Source: Pirellulales bacterium
GTDB taxonomy: Bacteria; Planctomycetota; Planctomycetia; Pirellulales; Lacipirellulaceae
Direction of reading: 5' to 3'
NCBI GenBank assembly: GCA_022448265.1
Contig: JAKVCC010000014.1
Span: 56,700-120,699 of the forward strand
DNA: 64,000 bases
Part shown: piece after piece, positions 26,238 to 35,473 of the stretch
How the letters are laid out: each line of letters starts with the position of its first letter
How positions within the stretch are numbered: position 1 is the stretch's first letter
Notes under the pieces: model-generated
What the model was told of the DNA's origin: nothing
Seen by the model: only the letters and a program-made list of their open reading frames with translations
Database searches by the model: none
Position numbers and translations under genes: made by a program

Positions 26238-28370
26238 ATGCCGCCCACAGTCTCTTGGATATGGTCTCACGGTCTGCCTGACGCAAAGGAGCAGTATGTG
26301 CGATTTCGGAGAGGGTTTTCCTTGGATAGGATACCCTCTTCCGCCACCGTGCAAGTCTCTGCCGACAGTCGCTACCGCCTCTATGTCAATGGTACCAGCG
26401 TGGCCTTCGGACCAGTGCGCAGCTACCAGCACCGCCAGTGCGTTGATGTGCATGACGTGACGGACCTCCTGCAAGTCGGCGACAACGTGATTGGTGTACT
26501 CGTTTATCAGCCGGGATATTCGCATTACAGCTATGTGCATCGGGAAAAGTCTGGTTTGTGGCTAATGCTTGAGGTGGACCAGCAGCCCCTTCTCTGTTCG
26601 GATTCTGCCTGGACCGCCTCGCGCGATCCAAGCTATTCGAGCAACGGCAAGCGCATCTCAATATATGGCGCGGGCCAGGAAATCTGCGACTTGCGCCTGC
26701 GGGAAGCCTGGCTCGAATCCGAATTCGACGATCAAGCTTGGGAAGCAGCGTCCGTGTCGGCCAGGCAGGGAGAGGGCCCCTGGCTGGCCCTGCAAACAGC
26801 TCCGCTCAAAAATCTGGTCGAGACCGTAGAGCACTCCCAGCGGGTGGCCGTCCGTTTGGCACCCTATGTGGCCCATGCCGATCCTCACGAAGAAATACGC
26901 AGCGCGTTTCTTAGCAAAATGGCTCTGGATGCTCCAGCTGTTGAGCTGTCCAGTGCGGTGTTGCCCGCTGTCGCACAGGATCGTGTCTTGCTGATTTGTT
27001 ACGCTCTGACCCACAGCCAGGCCGGTTCGGCGCGGCTCGTTTTTCGGGGCGCTAGAGGTGGTGAAAAGGGGCTAGTGAGCTACCTGGAAAAGGCGTGTGA
27101 CGGGCGCTTGATCCTTTCTGACCCATCGACTTACTGTCAGATGCGCATGACCGATCGATTCGAGCTGGCCCCGGGACTAAATACGGTCGAACCATTTACG
27201 CCGAGGGGAGGACGCTTCGTGCTGTTGGGTATTGTGGGGCCGACCTCGAGCGACCTGTCACTGCAATTCGAGTTTGTTAACAGGCGCTATCCTCTTGTAT
27301 TACAAAATGAGGCCATGCCGACAGATGCGGCGCTGCAGCCGATTGCCCAGATGTGTTGGCGTACATTACAGTCGTGTGCGCTGGACGGTATGGTCGACTG
27401 TCCTTGGAGGGAGCAAGCAGTATGGGTAGGTGACAGTGTGATTACGGCAGCGATTATTGCCGAGTTGTGTGGTGAGCCCCGGCTGCTGAAGCACATGTTG
27501 CGCCTCGCTGCCGACGGCGCGACGCCTGACGGCCTGATGCCCGGCGTGGTCGTACACCAGTCGGAATCGAACGTGGTGCTGGCTTACAGTTTCGCCTGGG
27601 TAGAAGGCCTTGCGAACTATCTGAAACTTACCGGCGATACGGATTTCGTGCTTGAGAATTGGGACGTGCTGGTAACCATGCTGGACCGATTTCAGGACGA
27701 CCTGACAACGGATGGATTGCTCCGCGCTCAACCAGCAAGGCGGCAGTTTTTGGATTGGGCTGAATTGCCCGGCACTGAGCCAAGCTGCCTTTACAACCTT
27801 CGCTACTTGTACGCACTGCAGATTGCCTCCGCATTGGCGGGGCAATTCGACCGCGCAGATGACGCCCAGAGGTGGCATGGTTGGGCCCACTCGCTGAAGG
27901 CCTCTATTCGAAAAATGTTTTTCCGACAGGGAATATGGTACGACGACCCGTGTGGGGCAAGTCGATCTCAACATATCGGGGCCTTTCTCACACTCACGGG
28001 CGTCGTCAGCAAGGCCGAAGCGGGGCGTCTGCTGCGCGAAGCGGTTGCCCGAAGTCTGGAAGATCGGGATAATGCCTTGGTGCTGATGAGCCCCTACATG
28101 CACTACTACCTTTTTCTGGCTTTGGAGCAATTGGGTCGTAGCGGCGATATTCTGCGAGTGGTGACGTATCGGTGGACACGTTGGCTAGAGCAGGGTGCCC
28201 GGACGACTTGGGAGAATTGGGAGGTCGATTTTCCGGATGGATCGCAGTGCCATGGTTGGTCGGCCCACCCGCTGCTATTTATGGCACGCCATGCCAAATG
28301 TGAACGGCTGATGGAACAAGTTCCAATCGGCACAAACCCTTACCTGGATATTGGGGAGCTCGAACTGTAA
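26238..28370 (+). CDS. Alpha-L-rhamnosidase (GH78)
   Basis: The enzyme has 710 residues, hydrolyses terminal alpha-L-rhamnose, and is probably cytoplasmic because no signal peptide is seen. The N-terminal beta-sandwich part reads SADSRYRLYVNGTSVAFGPV, typical of bacterial rhamnosidases. The catalytic (alpha/alpha)6 domain has DCPWREQAVWVGD with Asp387, Glu392 and Asp399 at the same spacing as in the known GH78 enzymes. The general-base region ARTTWENWEVDF (Glu659) with CHGWSAHPLLFM is also intact. It is preceded by the UroD-family gene, and its TAA overlaps the ATG of rhaM (TAATG), so the hydrolase and the mutarotase are translated together. A cytoplasmic enzyme fits use of imported rhamno-oligosaccharides. 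Confidence 0.92.
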   Translation: MPPTVSWIWSHGLPDAKEQYVRFRRGFSLDRIPSSATVQVSADSRYRLYVNGTSVAFGPVRSYQHRQCVDVHDVTDLLQVGDNVIGVLVYQPGYSHYSYVHREKSGLWLMLEVDQQPLLCSDSAWTASRDPSYSSNGKRISIYGAGQEICDLRLREAWLESEFDDQAWEAASVSARQGEGPWLALQTAPLKNLVETVEHSQRVAVRLAPYVAHADPHEEIRSAFLSKMALDAPAVELSSAVLPAVAQDRVLLICYALTHSQAGSARLVFRGARGGEKGLVSYLEKACDGRLILSDPSTYCQMRMTDRFELAPGLNTVEPFTPRGGRFVLLGIVGPTSSDLSLQFEFVNRRYPLVLQNEAMPTDAALQPIAQMCWRTLQSCALDGMVDCPWREQAVWVGDSVITAAIIAELCGEPRLLKHMLRLAADGATPDGLMPGVVVHQSESNVVLAYSFAWVEGLANYLKLTGDTDFVLENWDVLVTMLDRFQDDLTTDGLLRAQPARRQFLDWAELPGTEPSCLYNLRYLYALQIASALAGQFDRADDAQRWHGWAHSLKASIRKMFFRQGIWYDDPCGASRSQHIGAFLTLTGVVSKAEAGRLLREAVARSLEDRDNALVLMSPYMHYYLFLALEQLGRSGDILRVVTYRWTRWLEQGARTTWENWEVDFPDGSQCHGWSAHPLLFMARHAKCERLMEQVPIGTNPYLDIGELEL

Positions 28371-28684
28371 TGAAACGCGTTGCTCTAAAAATGAAAATTC
28401 GCGAGGGGACTGCTGCCGAGTACAAACGGCGTCACGACCAGATATGGCCGGAACTCAATGCGTTGCTTCGATCCTCGGGGATTTCTGACTACTCGATCTT
28501 TCTGGACGAAGAGACATTGGATTTGTTCGCCGTGCAGAAACTGGCCGACGATCATACTTCGGACCAGCTTGCCGAAAACCCACTCATAAAGAAGTGGTGT
28601 GAATACATGGCCGACATTGTGCTTATGGACGATTCGGGCCGCCCGATTTGCACGCCCCTGCCCGAAATGTACCACTTGGATTGA
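28370..28684 (+). CDS. rhaM: L-rhamnose mutarotase
   Basis: The protein has 104 residues, the normal length for RhaM (RhaU), which interconverts alpha and beta L-rhamnose so that the sugar can enter the isomerase pathway. The N-terminus MKRVALKMKIREGTAAEYKR is followed by R-H-D-Q-I-W-P-E-L, with Tyr18 and the catalytic His22 at the positions known for the E. coli enzyme. Other conserved parts are SIFLDEETLDLFAVQKL and the WCEYMADIVLMD end block. Its ATG overlaps the rhamnosidase stop. RhaT starts about 100 bases downstream. The isomerase, kinase and aldolase (rhaA, rhaB, rhaD) are not in this window. Confidence 0.95.
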   Translation: MKRVALKMKIREGTAAEYKRRHDQIWPELNALLRSSGISDYSIFLDEETLDLFAVQKLADDHTSDQLAENPLIKKWCEYMADIVLMDDSGRPICTPLPEMYHLD

Positions 28685-28782
28685 AAGACGCGGCGACCGC
28701 GTGCGTGGTTGCAAGTTCTGTTTCTCCGGCGACGAGCCCTTTCCGGGCAGAGTGCCATGCTCATCCAACTCCTGGAGGCCCC

Positions 28783-29919
28783 ATGGAAGTGAATCCGATG
28801 CTTGGCGTGCTATTGCACGCAATTGGCGGCTTGGCCGCCGCCAGTTTCTACATCCCGTGCAAACGGGTGCGGGGCTGGTCTTGGGAAACGTATTGGTTGG
28901 TGTTGGGCATCGTGGCTTGGTTGATCGCACCGTTGACGGTTGCTAGTTTGATGGTGCCCGATCTGCTGGCAGTGTTTCAATCGGTACCGGCCAAAGTTAT
29001 CTGGACTTGCTATTTTTATGGGGTGCTCTGGGGCATCGGTGGCTTGATGTACGGTTTGACGATGCGCTACTTGGGTATCTCGCTGGGGATCGCAATCGCC
29101 CTGGGTTTTTGCGCCGCATTTGGGACACTGGCCCCGCCAGTGCTCAATAACGAGTTTTCTGACCTCCTGGAGAAATCATCAGGAATTGCGACTTTGGCCG
29201 GAGTTGCGATATGTCTGATCGGCATTGCCATCTGTGGGCTGGCCGGCATCCACAAAGAAAAAGAACTCTCTGCAGCGCAAAAGCAGGACACTGTCGATGA
29301 ATTTTCGTTCGTCAAAGGGATGTTGGTAGCCATTGTCGCGGGGGTGATGAGTGCTTGCATGGCGATTGCTCTCGATAAGGGTGCACCGCTTGCCGAAGCG
29401 GCCATTGCCCACGGTGCCAAGAGCCTCTGGAGCCAGTCACCGGTATTTCTCATCGCGTTTGCCGGTGGGCTGACTACCAACTTGCTCTGGTGTGGATTTC
29501 TTAACCTCCGCAATGGTACGTTGGGCGACTACGTTCGCAACAGCGAGGGTGGCCAATTGGCCAACTATTGGTGGTGTGCCTTGGGGGGAGTTACTTGGTA
29601 TCTGCAGTTCATGTTCTACGGCATGGGCACCACGCGCATGGGCCCGCACGATTTTTCGAGTTGGACTATCCACATGGCCTTCATTATTGTGTTTGGAACA
29701 TTATGGGGACTGGCGCTGCGGGAGTGGCGTGGCGTGCGGTCGGCGACGGTTTTGCTCGTTTGGGTTGGCATCGTAGTTCTGGTGCTATCCACGATCGTGG
29801 TGGGCTGGGGAAATTATCTTGCGGCTGAAGAGAAAGAATCAGATTTGGGCTACAAAAGCAGCCGAAGAAGTTGCCCTATTGTTGCAAATGAGCGGATAGC
29901 GTCTGGAAACCTCGCATAA
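28783..29919 (+). CDS. rhaT: L-rhamnose/H+ symporter RhaT
   Basis: This is a ten-helix-type membrane carrier of 378 residues that imports L-rhamnose with a proton. It begins LGVLLHAIGGLAAASFYIPC and KRVRGWSWETYWLVLGIVAW, the RhaT-specific start, and continues with GIGGLMYGLTMRYLGISLG and TTRMGPHDFSSWTIHMAFII. The ATG at 28783 has GGAGG six bases upstream; the open frame extends further upstream only because it runs over the end of rhaM. The C-terminus is ~30 residues longer than in E. coli RhaT. As last gene of the operon it completes hydrolysis, mutarotation and uptake of rhamnose. Confidence 0.93.
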   Translation: MEVNPMLGVLLHAIGGLAAASFYIPCKRVRGWSWETYWLVLGIVAWLIAPLTVASLMVPDLLAVFQSVPAKVIWTCYFYGVLWGIGGLMYGLTMRYLGISLGIAIALGFCAAFGTLAPPVLNNEFSDLLEKSSGIATLAGVAICLIGIAICGLAGIHKEKELSAAQKQDTVDEFSFVKGMLVAIVAGVMSACMAIALDKGAPLAEAAIAHGAKSLWSQSPVFLIAFAGGLTTNLLWCGFLNLRNGTLGDYVRNSEGGQLANYWWCALGGVTWYLQFMFYGMGTTRMGPHDFSSWTIHMAFIIVFGTLWGLALREWRGVRSATVLLVWVGIVVLVLSTIVVGWGNYLAAEEKESDLGYKSSRRSCPIVANERIASGNLA

Positions 29920-29936
29920 GTGAGACCAGTGGCCAG

Positions 29937-29964
29937 AACGCCGAGACGCGAGTTGGCGTTTTCC
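29937..29964 (+). terminator. Possible terminator after rhaT
   Basis: An inverted repeat, aacgcc and ggcgtt, with a 12-base loop is followed by ttttcc. It starts 18 bases after the rhaT stop, and the flanks (ccag and ctgg) may extend the stem. The T-run is short, so this is a weak candidate. Confidence 0.4.
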
Positions 29965-30002
29965 TGGTTGCCAAATTTCTCCATTGATAGGGAGACCTCA
30001 AC

Positions 30003-30794
30003 ATGCCTAGTGAAGTACAGATTTTCTTGCGCCGAACGGTGCCAGTGGCAGTGCTGGCCGCGATTTTTTCCACGGGATCGCTACAGGCAGACGAAAAACC
30101 GGGCGAAGTTCGTCCAGGGATAGAATCACCTGTGAAGGAAAATGACAGAGCTGCTACGCGCGATAAACATCTGCTCGCGGGGCGCCAGCACGTGCGCCAG
30201 GCGATTGCGCATCTGCATGCTGCGGACTTGCATGACCTGGCAGAAATGGTCGGCCAACGGGTCCGCAACGAACTTCGCGATGGCGAAGTTCGAGGGAGGG
30301 CGCACCATCCGGATTCCCAGCACGAGCATGACCTGGGACACGAACACTCCATTGGGCACGAACAGGTGCACCGCGGAAATAACCACGTCTGGCGCATGAT
30401 TAGTCAACTGGGGCAGGCCATCCGCAACCTGGAGGGTTGCGTACGTGAATCAGATGAGATGCGGCGAACGGTGGAGGATGTTCACCGCAACGTCGGGCAT
30501 ATGCAGCGCGATATTGATTTGCGCTTTCGAGAAATCGAACTTGCCGTGAGACATCACGTCCGCGACGCCCAGCGTGTTGTTGAAGGCCGTTCCGGAAAGT
30601 TTGAGGAAGTCGTCAAGAATGTTGAGCGACACATCGAAGAGCGAATCGGCGAGATTGAATACCGCCTGGAGGAACTGCAGGAGCACTTGGGTGGCAAAGA
30701 CCACGGTCACCAAAAAGATGAGTATCACGGCCGTGACCATCACCGCAACTATCATAGTTCGGACGATCGCGAGGACGATCACGAACAGCCTTAG
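30003..30794 (+). CDS. Exported His-rich coiled-coil protein, function unknown
   Basis: The protein has 263 residues. Its ATG follows AGGGAG at a suitable distance. A signal peptide is likely (RRTVPVAVLAAIFSTGSLQA). Residues ~85-120 are rich in His, Glu and Asp (HPDSQHEHDLGHEHSIGHEQ). Residues ~120-235 are strongly helical with heptad-like spacing (VKNVERHIEERIGEIEYRLE), pointing to a coiled coil. The tail is again rich in His, Asp and Arg. The His clusters could bind metal ions such as Zn, Ni or Cu in the periplasm, but no family is recognised. It lies between the rhamnose operon and the convergent 839-residue gene, possibly as a separate unit. Confidence 0.65.
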   Translation: MPSEVQIFLRRTVPVAVLAAIFSTGSLQADEKPGEVRPGIESPVKENDRAATRDKHLLAGRQHVRQAIAHLHAADLHDLAEMVGQRVRNELRDGEVRGRAHHPDSQHEHDLGHEHSIGHEQVHRGNNHVWRMISQLGQAIRNLEGCVRESDEMRRTVEDVHRNVGHMQRDIDLRFREIELAVRHHVRDAQRVVEGRSGKFEEVVKNVERHIEERIGEIEYRLEELQEHLGGKDHGHQKDEYHGRDHHRNYHSSDDREDDHEQP

Positions 30795-30933
30795 GGCCTG
30801 TGGTATTTGATGCGTCGTTGGCCAGCCGACGCGCGCCGGCGGCAAAGGCCAAATAGATTTCCCCCAGATGGTACAGTTGTTGCTGATCAGATAGGCGTGA
30901 GCGCCTAGAGAATTGCCGGTTTGCGCACCGCAA

Positions 30934-33453
30934 CTAGAGCGTTTTTCTCTTTCGCACATTTTCCAGGATAATTGGATCTTCTGCTTCGCGAAGTCCTGCC
31001 AACTCTCGAACAACTCGGACAAAAGAATTCCAGCCGAATACCTTGGCCCCGGGTGGGCCCGGAACCCCTTCGTCGCTCTTGCCATTCCATTGGCTTCCTG
31101 GAGTATTGATCCCGCTCTGAGTCATGGGCAGGTACTCGTGCGACACCGGCTGGTCTTTTTCGCTGATTTCAAGCTGCATGCGCTTCTCGATACGATGGAT
31201 ACCCGACTTGCCCACATGCTTGGGCTTCCATCCATGCAAATGCCCAACGCTGTAGGCCATGCATTCATACAACATCCAGCTTCCACCCGTGTGGTAAATG
31301 CCTGGCTCCCAGTAGAGCGCGTCGGCGTAGGGCTTGTTCTCTTTGCTGTACCGGGTGCCGTCGTTGCGAATGATATTGGGCAAGGCATAACCTTCCGCCC
31401 AGTTTTTCTGGCATACCTCATCAAGCTTGTCCAGCGTATTGGCCACGGCCTCATCGCTCAAAATTGATTCATCGAATAACCAAAGACTTAGAAACTCACC
31501 CATCAATACCGTTGGTGAATGAAGTAACTCAAAATTGGTTTCGACTGCCGCGTTATTCCTGCGCATCTTGCAACTTCGTGCGAACGGAATATAGCCCAAC
31601 TTGGCATCGTAGAAATTGCGGTAGGAGTCCTGCGCCAGGGCGATTTCCTCATCCGTAACATTGGTTGCGCCAAGAAGCTTTGCGCATTTTAGTGCAACCA
31701 TGTATTTGCCCTGCATGTGCGCGACATGCGCCGGCTCGAAGAAGGCAAAAACATCGAACCACCCTGCGGAAACTGTCTTATAGAGGCCCGGTTCTTCGGG
31801 CCGCGTGCTGGTTTTTTTCACCCAGGCGATGGCCAATTCCAATTGCTTGAGGTCTGGACGAACTCCGTACCTCTTGAAGTTGATATAGGACCAGATCACG
31901 TGCTTGACGTTGGCGCCGGTCCAGCCACCCGGCATGCCCCCATTCCAGGTATAGGGTCTTATGTTGCATGACAACTGACCTTCCGGCCCCTGAGCTCGCA
32001 TAATGTGATTAAAGGTATCGACAGCAACTTTTTCATCGTACATCGCAGCCGCCTGCCAGAAGGCATCGCGTTGATAAATCATCTGATAGCCTAGCGAAGG
32101 ATGAACATAAGCTTCCATGGTGGTATGGTCATAGTTGCCGCTTAGCATCTCCTGATTTGTGTAGAGAATTTTTTCGACGCGCTGGCCAGCAAACCCCTTG
32201 CCCTCAGCCAGCGAGCATTGGACGGCGATCTTCTGTTTGCGCAGAGTATCAATTCCTTCGTCAACAAAGATGAACATCTTTTTTGTGCTGCCGCTGCGCG
32301 GGTCCAGCCGATGGTAGCTGTGGATGATGTCGTGATCCAAATAGTAGAACTTCCCAAAACGCATACCCGCCTTTTTTTCACTGGGCATGACCCCGAACAA
32401 TTCGTGGTCGGCAACGTTGCGTTGAATCTGGGTGTGTTTTGTTTTTCCTGTTAAGGAGTGGTTTTCCCAGGTGCGATACATTCGGCCCCACCCGTTGTGA
32501 GCGCCCGTATCACTCACAACGCCGATAGTCCTGTTGCCAATTCGATAACCAACGGCAGGAATCTGTTCCCGGCCGTTTTTGAGTACCTCAAAATTGGCAA
32601 GCCAGCCATCCTGAGTCCGGTTGAAATTGGCCCAACTGAAAAACTGGTCGGCCTGTTCTGAGGCGATAAACGAATCGACACTGTAGAAAAGCTCAGGTCC
32701 TTGGATGTGTCTAAAGGAAATTGTTTTTCGGATTACATGGTTATTGATCACCGTATAGTTGACCACCGCTTCCACATCGCCGCAGATTGTATTGAGATGA
32801 AAATTGCCGGTGAGGGTCAGCGTTTTACCGTCTGGCGAGAGTTCGTGGCCATCGGACGGGGCTTTCCAATTGGCAATCGTATCGACGAACTCATGCGAAG
32901 TGCTTTCAAAGGTGGCGCTAAATTCCCCTATTGCCTCACCCGTCGCCACCACATCATTGCCATAAAGAATTGCGGCGACACAAGTGTCATCATCGACAAT
33001 CGCCTTAAGTCGCAAATCACGGTCATAGTTGAGCTGTATGTTGTCGCCGTAATGATGGTTTGATGCGGCTTCGATTAGCGTAATCTTTGCATCCTCGACC
33101 TGGCCTCCGTCATATTCTGCGTGGGCAGCGAACGGTTTATCCGTCTCGATGTCAAGTTCCAGGGTGACATCACACCAGCGATCGGGATGGGTGTTTTCTA
33201 CCGAGCACTGCACAACGGTTTGTGTCCCATTGCCAGGCGCTTTTAGCCGGACCTGCATGGATCCTGACGTCCGCTGCGCTCTTAAATTCAGGCGGATGCC
33301 GCGGTCTTTGTTCCCGGCAGGGATGTCGATGGTGGGACCGGGACGGGTGGCATTGTCGACGGCGGGAGGCGTATCCGCATATCCTTCGTTGGCAACAATC
33401 GATGCGAGGATCAGTAGGAGTAGAGAAAGGGAGCGGCGTTTAGTAGCCTGCAT
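30934..33453 (-). CDS. Large secreted protein, probably a glycoside-active enzyme with (alpha/alpha) toroid
   Basis: This 839-residue protein has a signal peptide (RSLSLLLLILASIVANEGYA). Residues ~25-400 look like beta-sandwich modules with many polar strands. From ~440 the sequence turns helical, with blocks such as YQMIYQRDAFWQAAAMYDEK, GWTGANVKHVIWSYINFKRYG and TVSAGWFDVFAFFEPAHVAH. These resemble a six-hairpin or (alpha/alpha) toroid enzyme. I do not recognise an exact family. It is divergent from the sulfatase at 33664 (about 210 bases apart) and lies near the rhamnosidase operon, so action on a sulfated polysaccharide is a reasonable inference. A lyase or a glycosidase are both possible. 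Confidence 0.6.
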   Translation of the reverse strand: MQATKRRSLSLLLLILASIVANEGYADTPPAVDNATRPGPTIDIPAGNKDRGIRLNLRAQRTSGSMQVRLKAPGNGTQTVVQCSVENTHPDRWCDVTLELDIETDKPFAAHAEYDGGQVEDAKITLIEAASNHHYGDNIQLNYDRDLRLKAIVDDDTCVAAILYGNDVVATGEAIGEFSATFESTSHEFVDTIANWKAPSDGHELSPDGKTLTLTGNFHLNTICGDVEAVVNYTVINNHVIRKTISFRHIQGPELFYSVDSFIASEQADQFFSWANFNRTQDGWLANFEVLKNGREQIPAVGYRIGNRTIGVVSDTGAHNGWGRMYRTWENHSLTGKTKHTQIQRNVADHELFGVMPSEKKAGMRFGKFYYLDHDIIHSYHRLDPRSGSTKKMFIFVDEGIDTLRKQKIAVQCSLAEGKGFAGQRVEKILYTNQEMLSGNYDHTTMEAYVHPSLGYQMIYQRDAFWQAAAMYDEKVAVDTFNHIMRAQGPEGQLSCNIRPYTWNGGMPGGWTGANVKHVIWSYINFKRYGVRPDLKQLELAIAWVKKTSTRPEEPGLYKTVSAGWFDVFAFFEPAHVAHMQGKYMVALKCAKLLGATNVTDEEIALAQDSYRNFYDAKLGYIPFARSCKMRRNNAAVETNFELLHSPTVLMGEFLSLWLFDESILSDEAVANTLDKLDEVCQKNWAEGYALPNIIRNDGTRYSKENKPYADALYWEPGIYHTGGSWMLYECMAYSVGHLHGWKPKHVGKSGIHRIEKRMQLEISEKDQPVSHEYLPMTQSGINTPGSQWNGKSDEGVPGPPGAKVFGWNSFVRVVRELAGLREAEDPIILENVRKRKTL

Positions 33454-33663
33454 GTTAGTGGAGCCTTATGTCTGAAAGGATTGGCAGACTTGACTTTTTA
33501 GTCTCAGTCGAAGTGCCAGAATCAGAGTTAACGGAGAGTTTTCGTTGGGGTTGAGTTTGGTAACAGTCCTGGTCGGAATGCCGCCCATACTAGCAGAATG
33601 GCTTGACTGATGTAGAGTTATTTTTCGGAGATGCGACAAAATTCAATTAATGGAGCCCCATGC

Positions 33664-35241
33664 ATGGGATTTGCAAAAGTAACACGAAGATATTTTTCTA
33701 AGAAGATTTATGCGGTTTCGGCGGTTGGTGCTTTTGCGATGTCGATGCAGGGATATGCTAACGCATCTGAAAGCACTCGTGATGATTTTGCCAAAGGAGA
33801 ACGCCCCAATTTTGTGATCATTATGGCCGACGATGTCAGTTGGGACGATTTCGGATGTTATGGGAATCCGCATGTCAGGACGCCAAGCATCGATAAGCTT
33901 GCGGATAATGGAATCCGTTTTGTTAATGCGTATCTAACAACCAGTTCATGCAGCCCCAGTCGATGCAGTATTATTACAGGGCGCTATCCGCACAACACCG
34001 GCGCAGCAGAACTCCATCTTCCCTTGCCGGAAAACCAGATCCCGTTCCCGTCAGTGATGAAGAAGGCCGGCTACTACACCGTTCACGCTGGCAAGTGGCA
34101 CTATGGTAATATCCACGCGTCTTTTGACGTGGTCAAATACGACAAAAGGGGCGACAGTTGGAAAAACGACCCCTCGATGAGTGGTTGGTTTGTTGATTTG
34201 ATCAAGGGCCGTCCAAAAGATAAACCGTTTTTTGCTTTCTTTAACTCGCTCGATGCTCATCGTGGCTGGGATGCCCATCTTGGCGTAGTCGATGAAGAAA
34301 ATTCCCTGGCAAGACAGAATCGCGACAAGGTCGTTGTGCCGGAATACCTTGCCGACACGCCGGCAACCCGCGACGATCTCGCGCATTACTACGAAGAGAT
34401 TCACCGATTCGATCTTTATGTCGGTAAAGTGATCGCCGAGTTGGAAAAGCAGGGCGTTCTGGATAATACCGTGGTTATGGTAATGGCCGATAACGGCCGC
34501 CCCTTTCCGCGGTGTAAAACACGTTTATATGACTGCGGAATAAAATCTCCGTTTGTGGTGCATTTCCCAAACATGATTAAAAAACGGGGCGCAAAAAGTC
34601 ACGCCCTCGTAAGTGCCATTGATATTGCGCCAACGATACTAGATCTTGCAGGCGTATCGATCCCGAATAAAGTTCAAGGCAGAAGTTTTGCTTCGCTATT
34701 AAGGGAACCATCCAATAAGTTCAGGCGATATGTTTTTGCCGAGCATAATTGGCATGATATGGAAGCGTTTGAACGGATGGTACGCAGTGAAGATTATATG
34801 TATATCTACAACGGACGACCGAACTTCCCAAATTGCGGGCCAGCTGATTCAATTTCGTGTCGCACGCACGCCGAATTGAAAAAACTTTACGATGCAGGCC
34901 AGGCCACACCGGCACAGGCTGATTGTTTTATTGCACCACGCCCAGACGAAGAACTTTATGACATGAGAGAAGACAGCGATCAATTAAATAACCTGGCCGC
35001 AAATCCTAAATATGAAACTGCTCTTGAGGAAATGCGGAAAGTGATGAAAATATGGCAGTTCCAAACTTGTGACAGCATGCCGGACAGGCTGACGCCGGAT
35101 GTTTTTCTGCGTGAATTTATCCCAAAACAACGATTTGTTCGCGACGATATTTCGCCAGAGGAACTCATGAAACAAAGTCGCGCCGATCAGCCTGGAATCG
35201 ATAAAGGTTCGGACACGTGCTTAAACACCGGTCCGTTTTGA
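33664..35241 (+). CDS. Secreted formylglycine-dependent sulfatase (S1 type)
   Basis: The protein has 525 residues from the ATG at 33664, which has GGAG eight bases upstream; the ATG at 33631 has no properly spaced site. A Sec signal peptide is seen (KKIYAVSAVGAFAMSMQGYA). The metal-binding start is PNFVIIMADDVSWDDFGCYG. The active-site motif is SCSPSRCSIITGRYPHNTGA, where Cys96 (C-x-P-S-R) should be converted to formylglycine. HAGKWHYGN and VVMVMADNG hold further sulfate- and calcium-site residues. It should remove sulfate esters from a carbohydrate outside the cytoplasm. The gene is visibly richer in A and T than its neighbours, which may mean transfer. It is divergent from the 839-residue protein. 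Confidence 0.93.
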   Translation: MGFAKVTRRYFSKKIYAVSAVGAFAMSMQGYANASESTRDDFAKGERPNFVIIMADDVSWDDFGCYGNPHVRTPSIDKLADNGIRFVNAYLTTSSCSPSRCSIITGRYPHNTGAAELHLPLPENQIPFPSVMKKAGYYTVHAGKWHYGNIHASFDVVKYDKRGDSWKNDPSMSGWFVDLIKGRPKDKPFFAFFNSLDAHRGWDAHLGVVDEENSLARQNRDKVVVPEYLADTPATRDDLAHYYEEIHRFDLYVGKVIAELEKQGVLDNTVVMVMADNGRPFPRCKTRLYDCGIKSPFVVHFPNMIKKRGAKSHALVSAIDIAPTILDLAGVSIPNKVQGRSFASLLREPSNKFRRYVFAEHNWHDMEAFERMVRSEDYMYIYNGRPNFPNCGPADSISCRTHAELKKLYDAGQATPAQADCFIAPRPDEELYDMREDSDQLNNLAANPKYETALEEMRKVMKIWQFQTCDSMPDRLTPDVFLREFIPKQRFVRDDISPEELMKQSRADQPGIDKGSDTCLNTGPF

Positions 35242-35473
35242 AAATCGGCTGATAGTACTTTAGAACTGCAGCTCACCATGGTAGGTATCCACCAACACTC
35301 AGGTTGCCCAGTGCCGCCGGCGTAACGTCAGCCCCATGCTGGCCAGCGATTGTTTTAGGTCCTGCAACGCTTCGGCCAGCTTGCCCGCTTTCCCCGCCCA
35401 TTATGGTACCCAGCGCGCACTGCGCATTTAAAGCTGCGCTATCTGAAATAAACCTCAAGTATCCATCGGAAAA

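Noticed and set aside
35273..35458. Short minus-strand frames between sulfatase and propeller genes, including a helical-looking stretch (KAGKLAEALQDLKQSLASMG).
   Set aside because: The frame is closed by stops on both sides after ~33 codons and matches no family with certainty.
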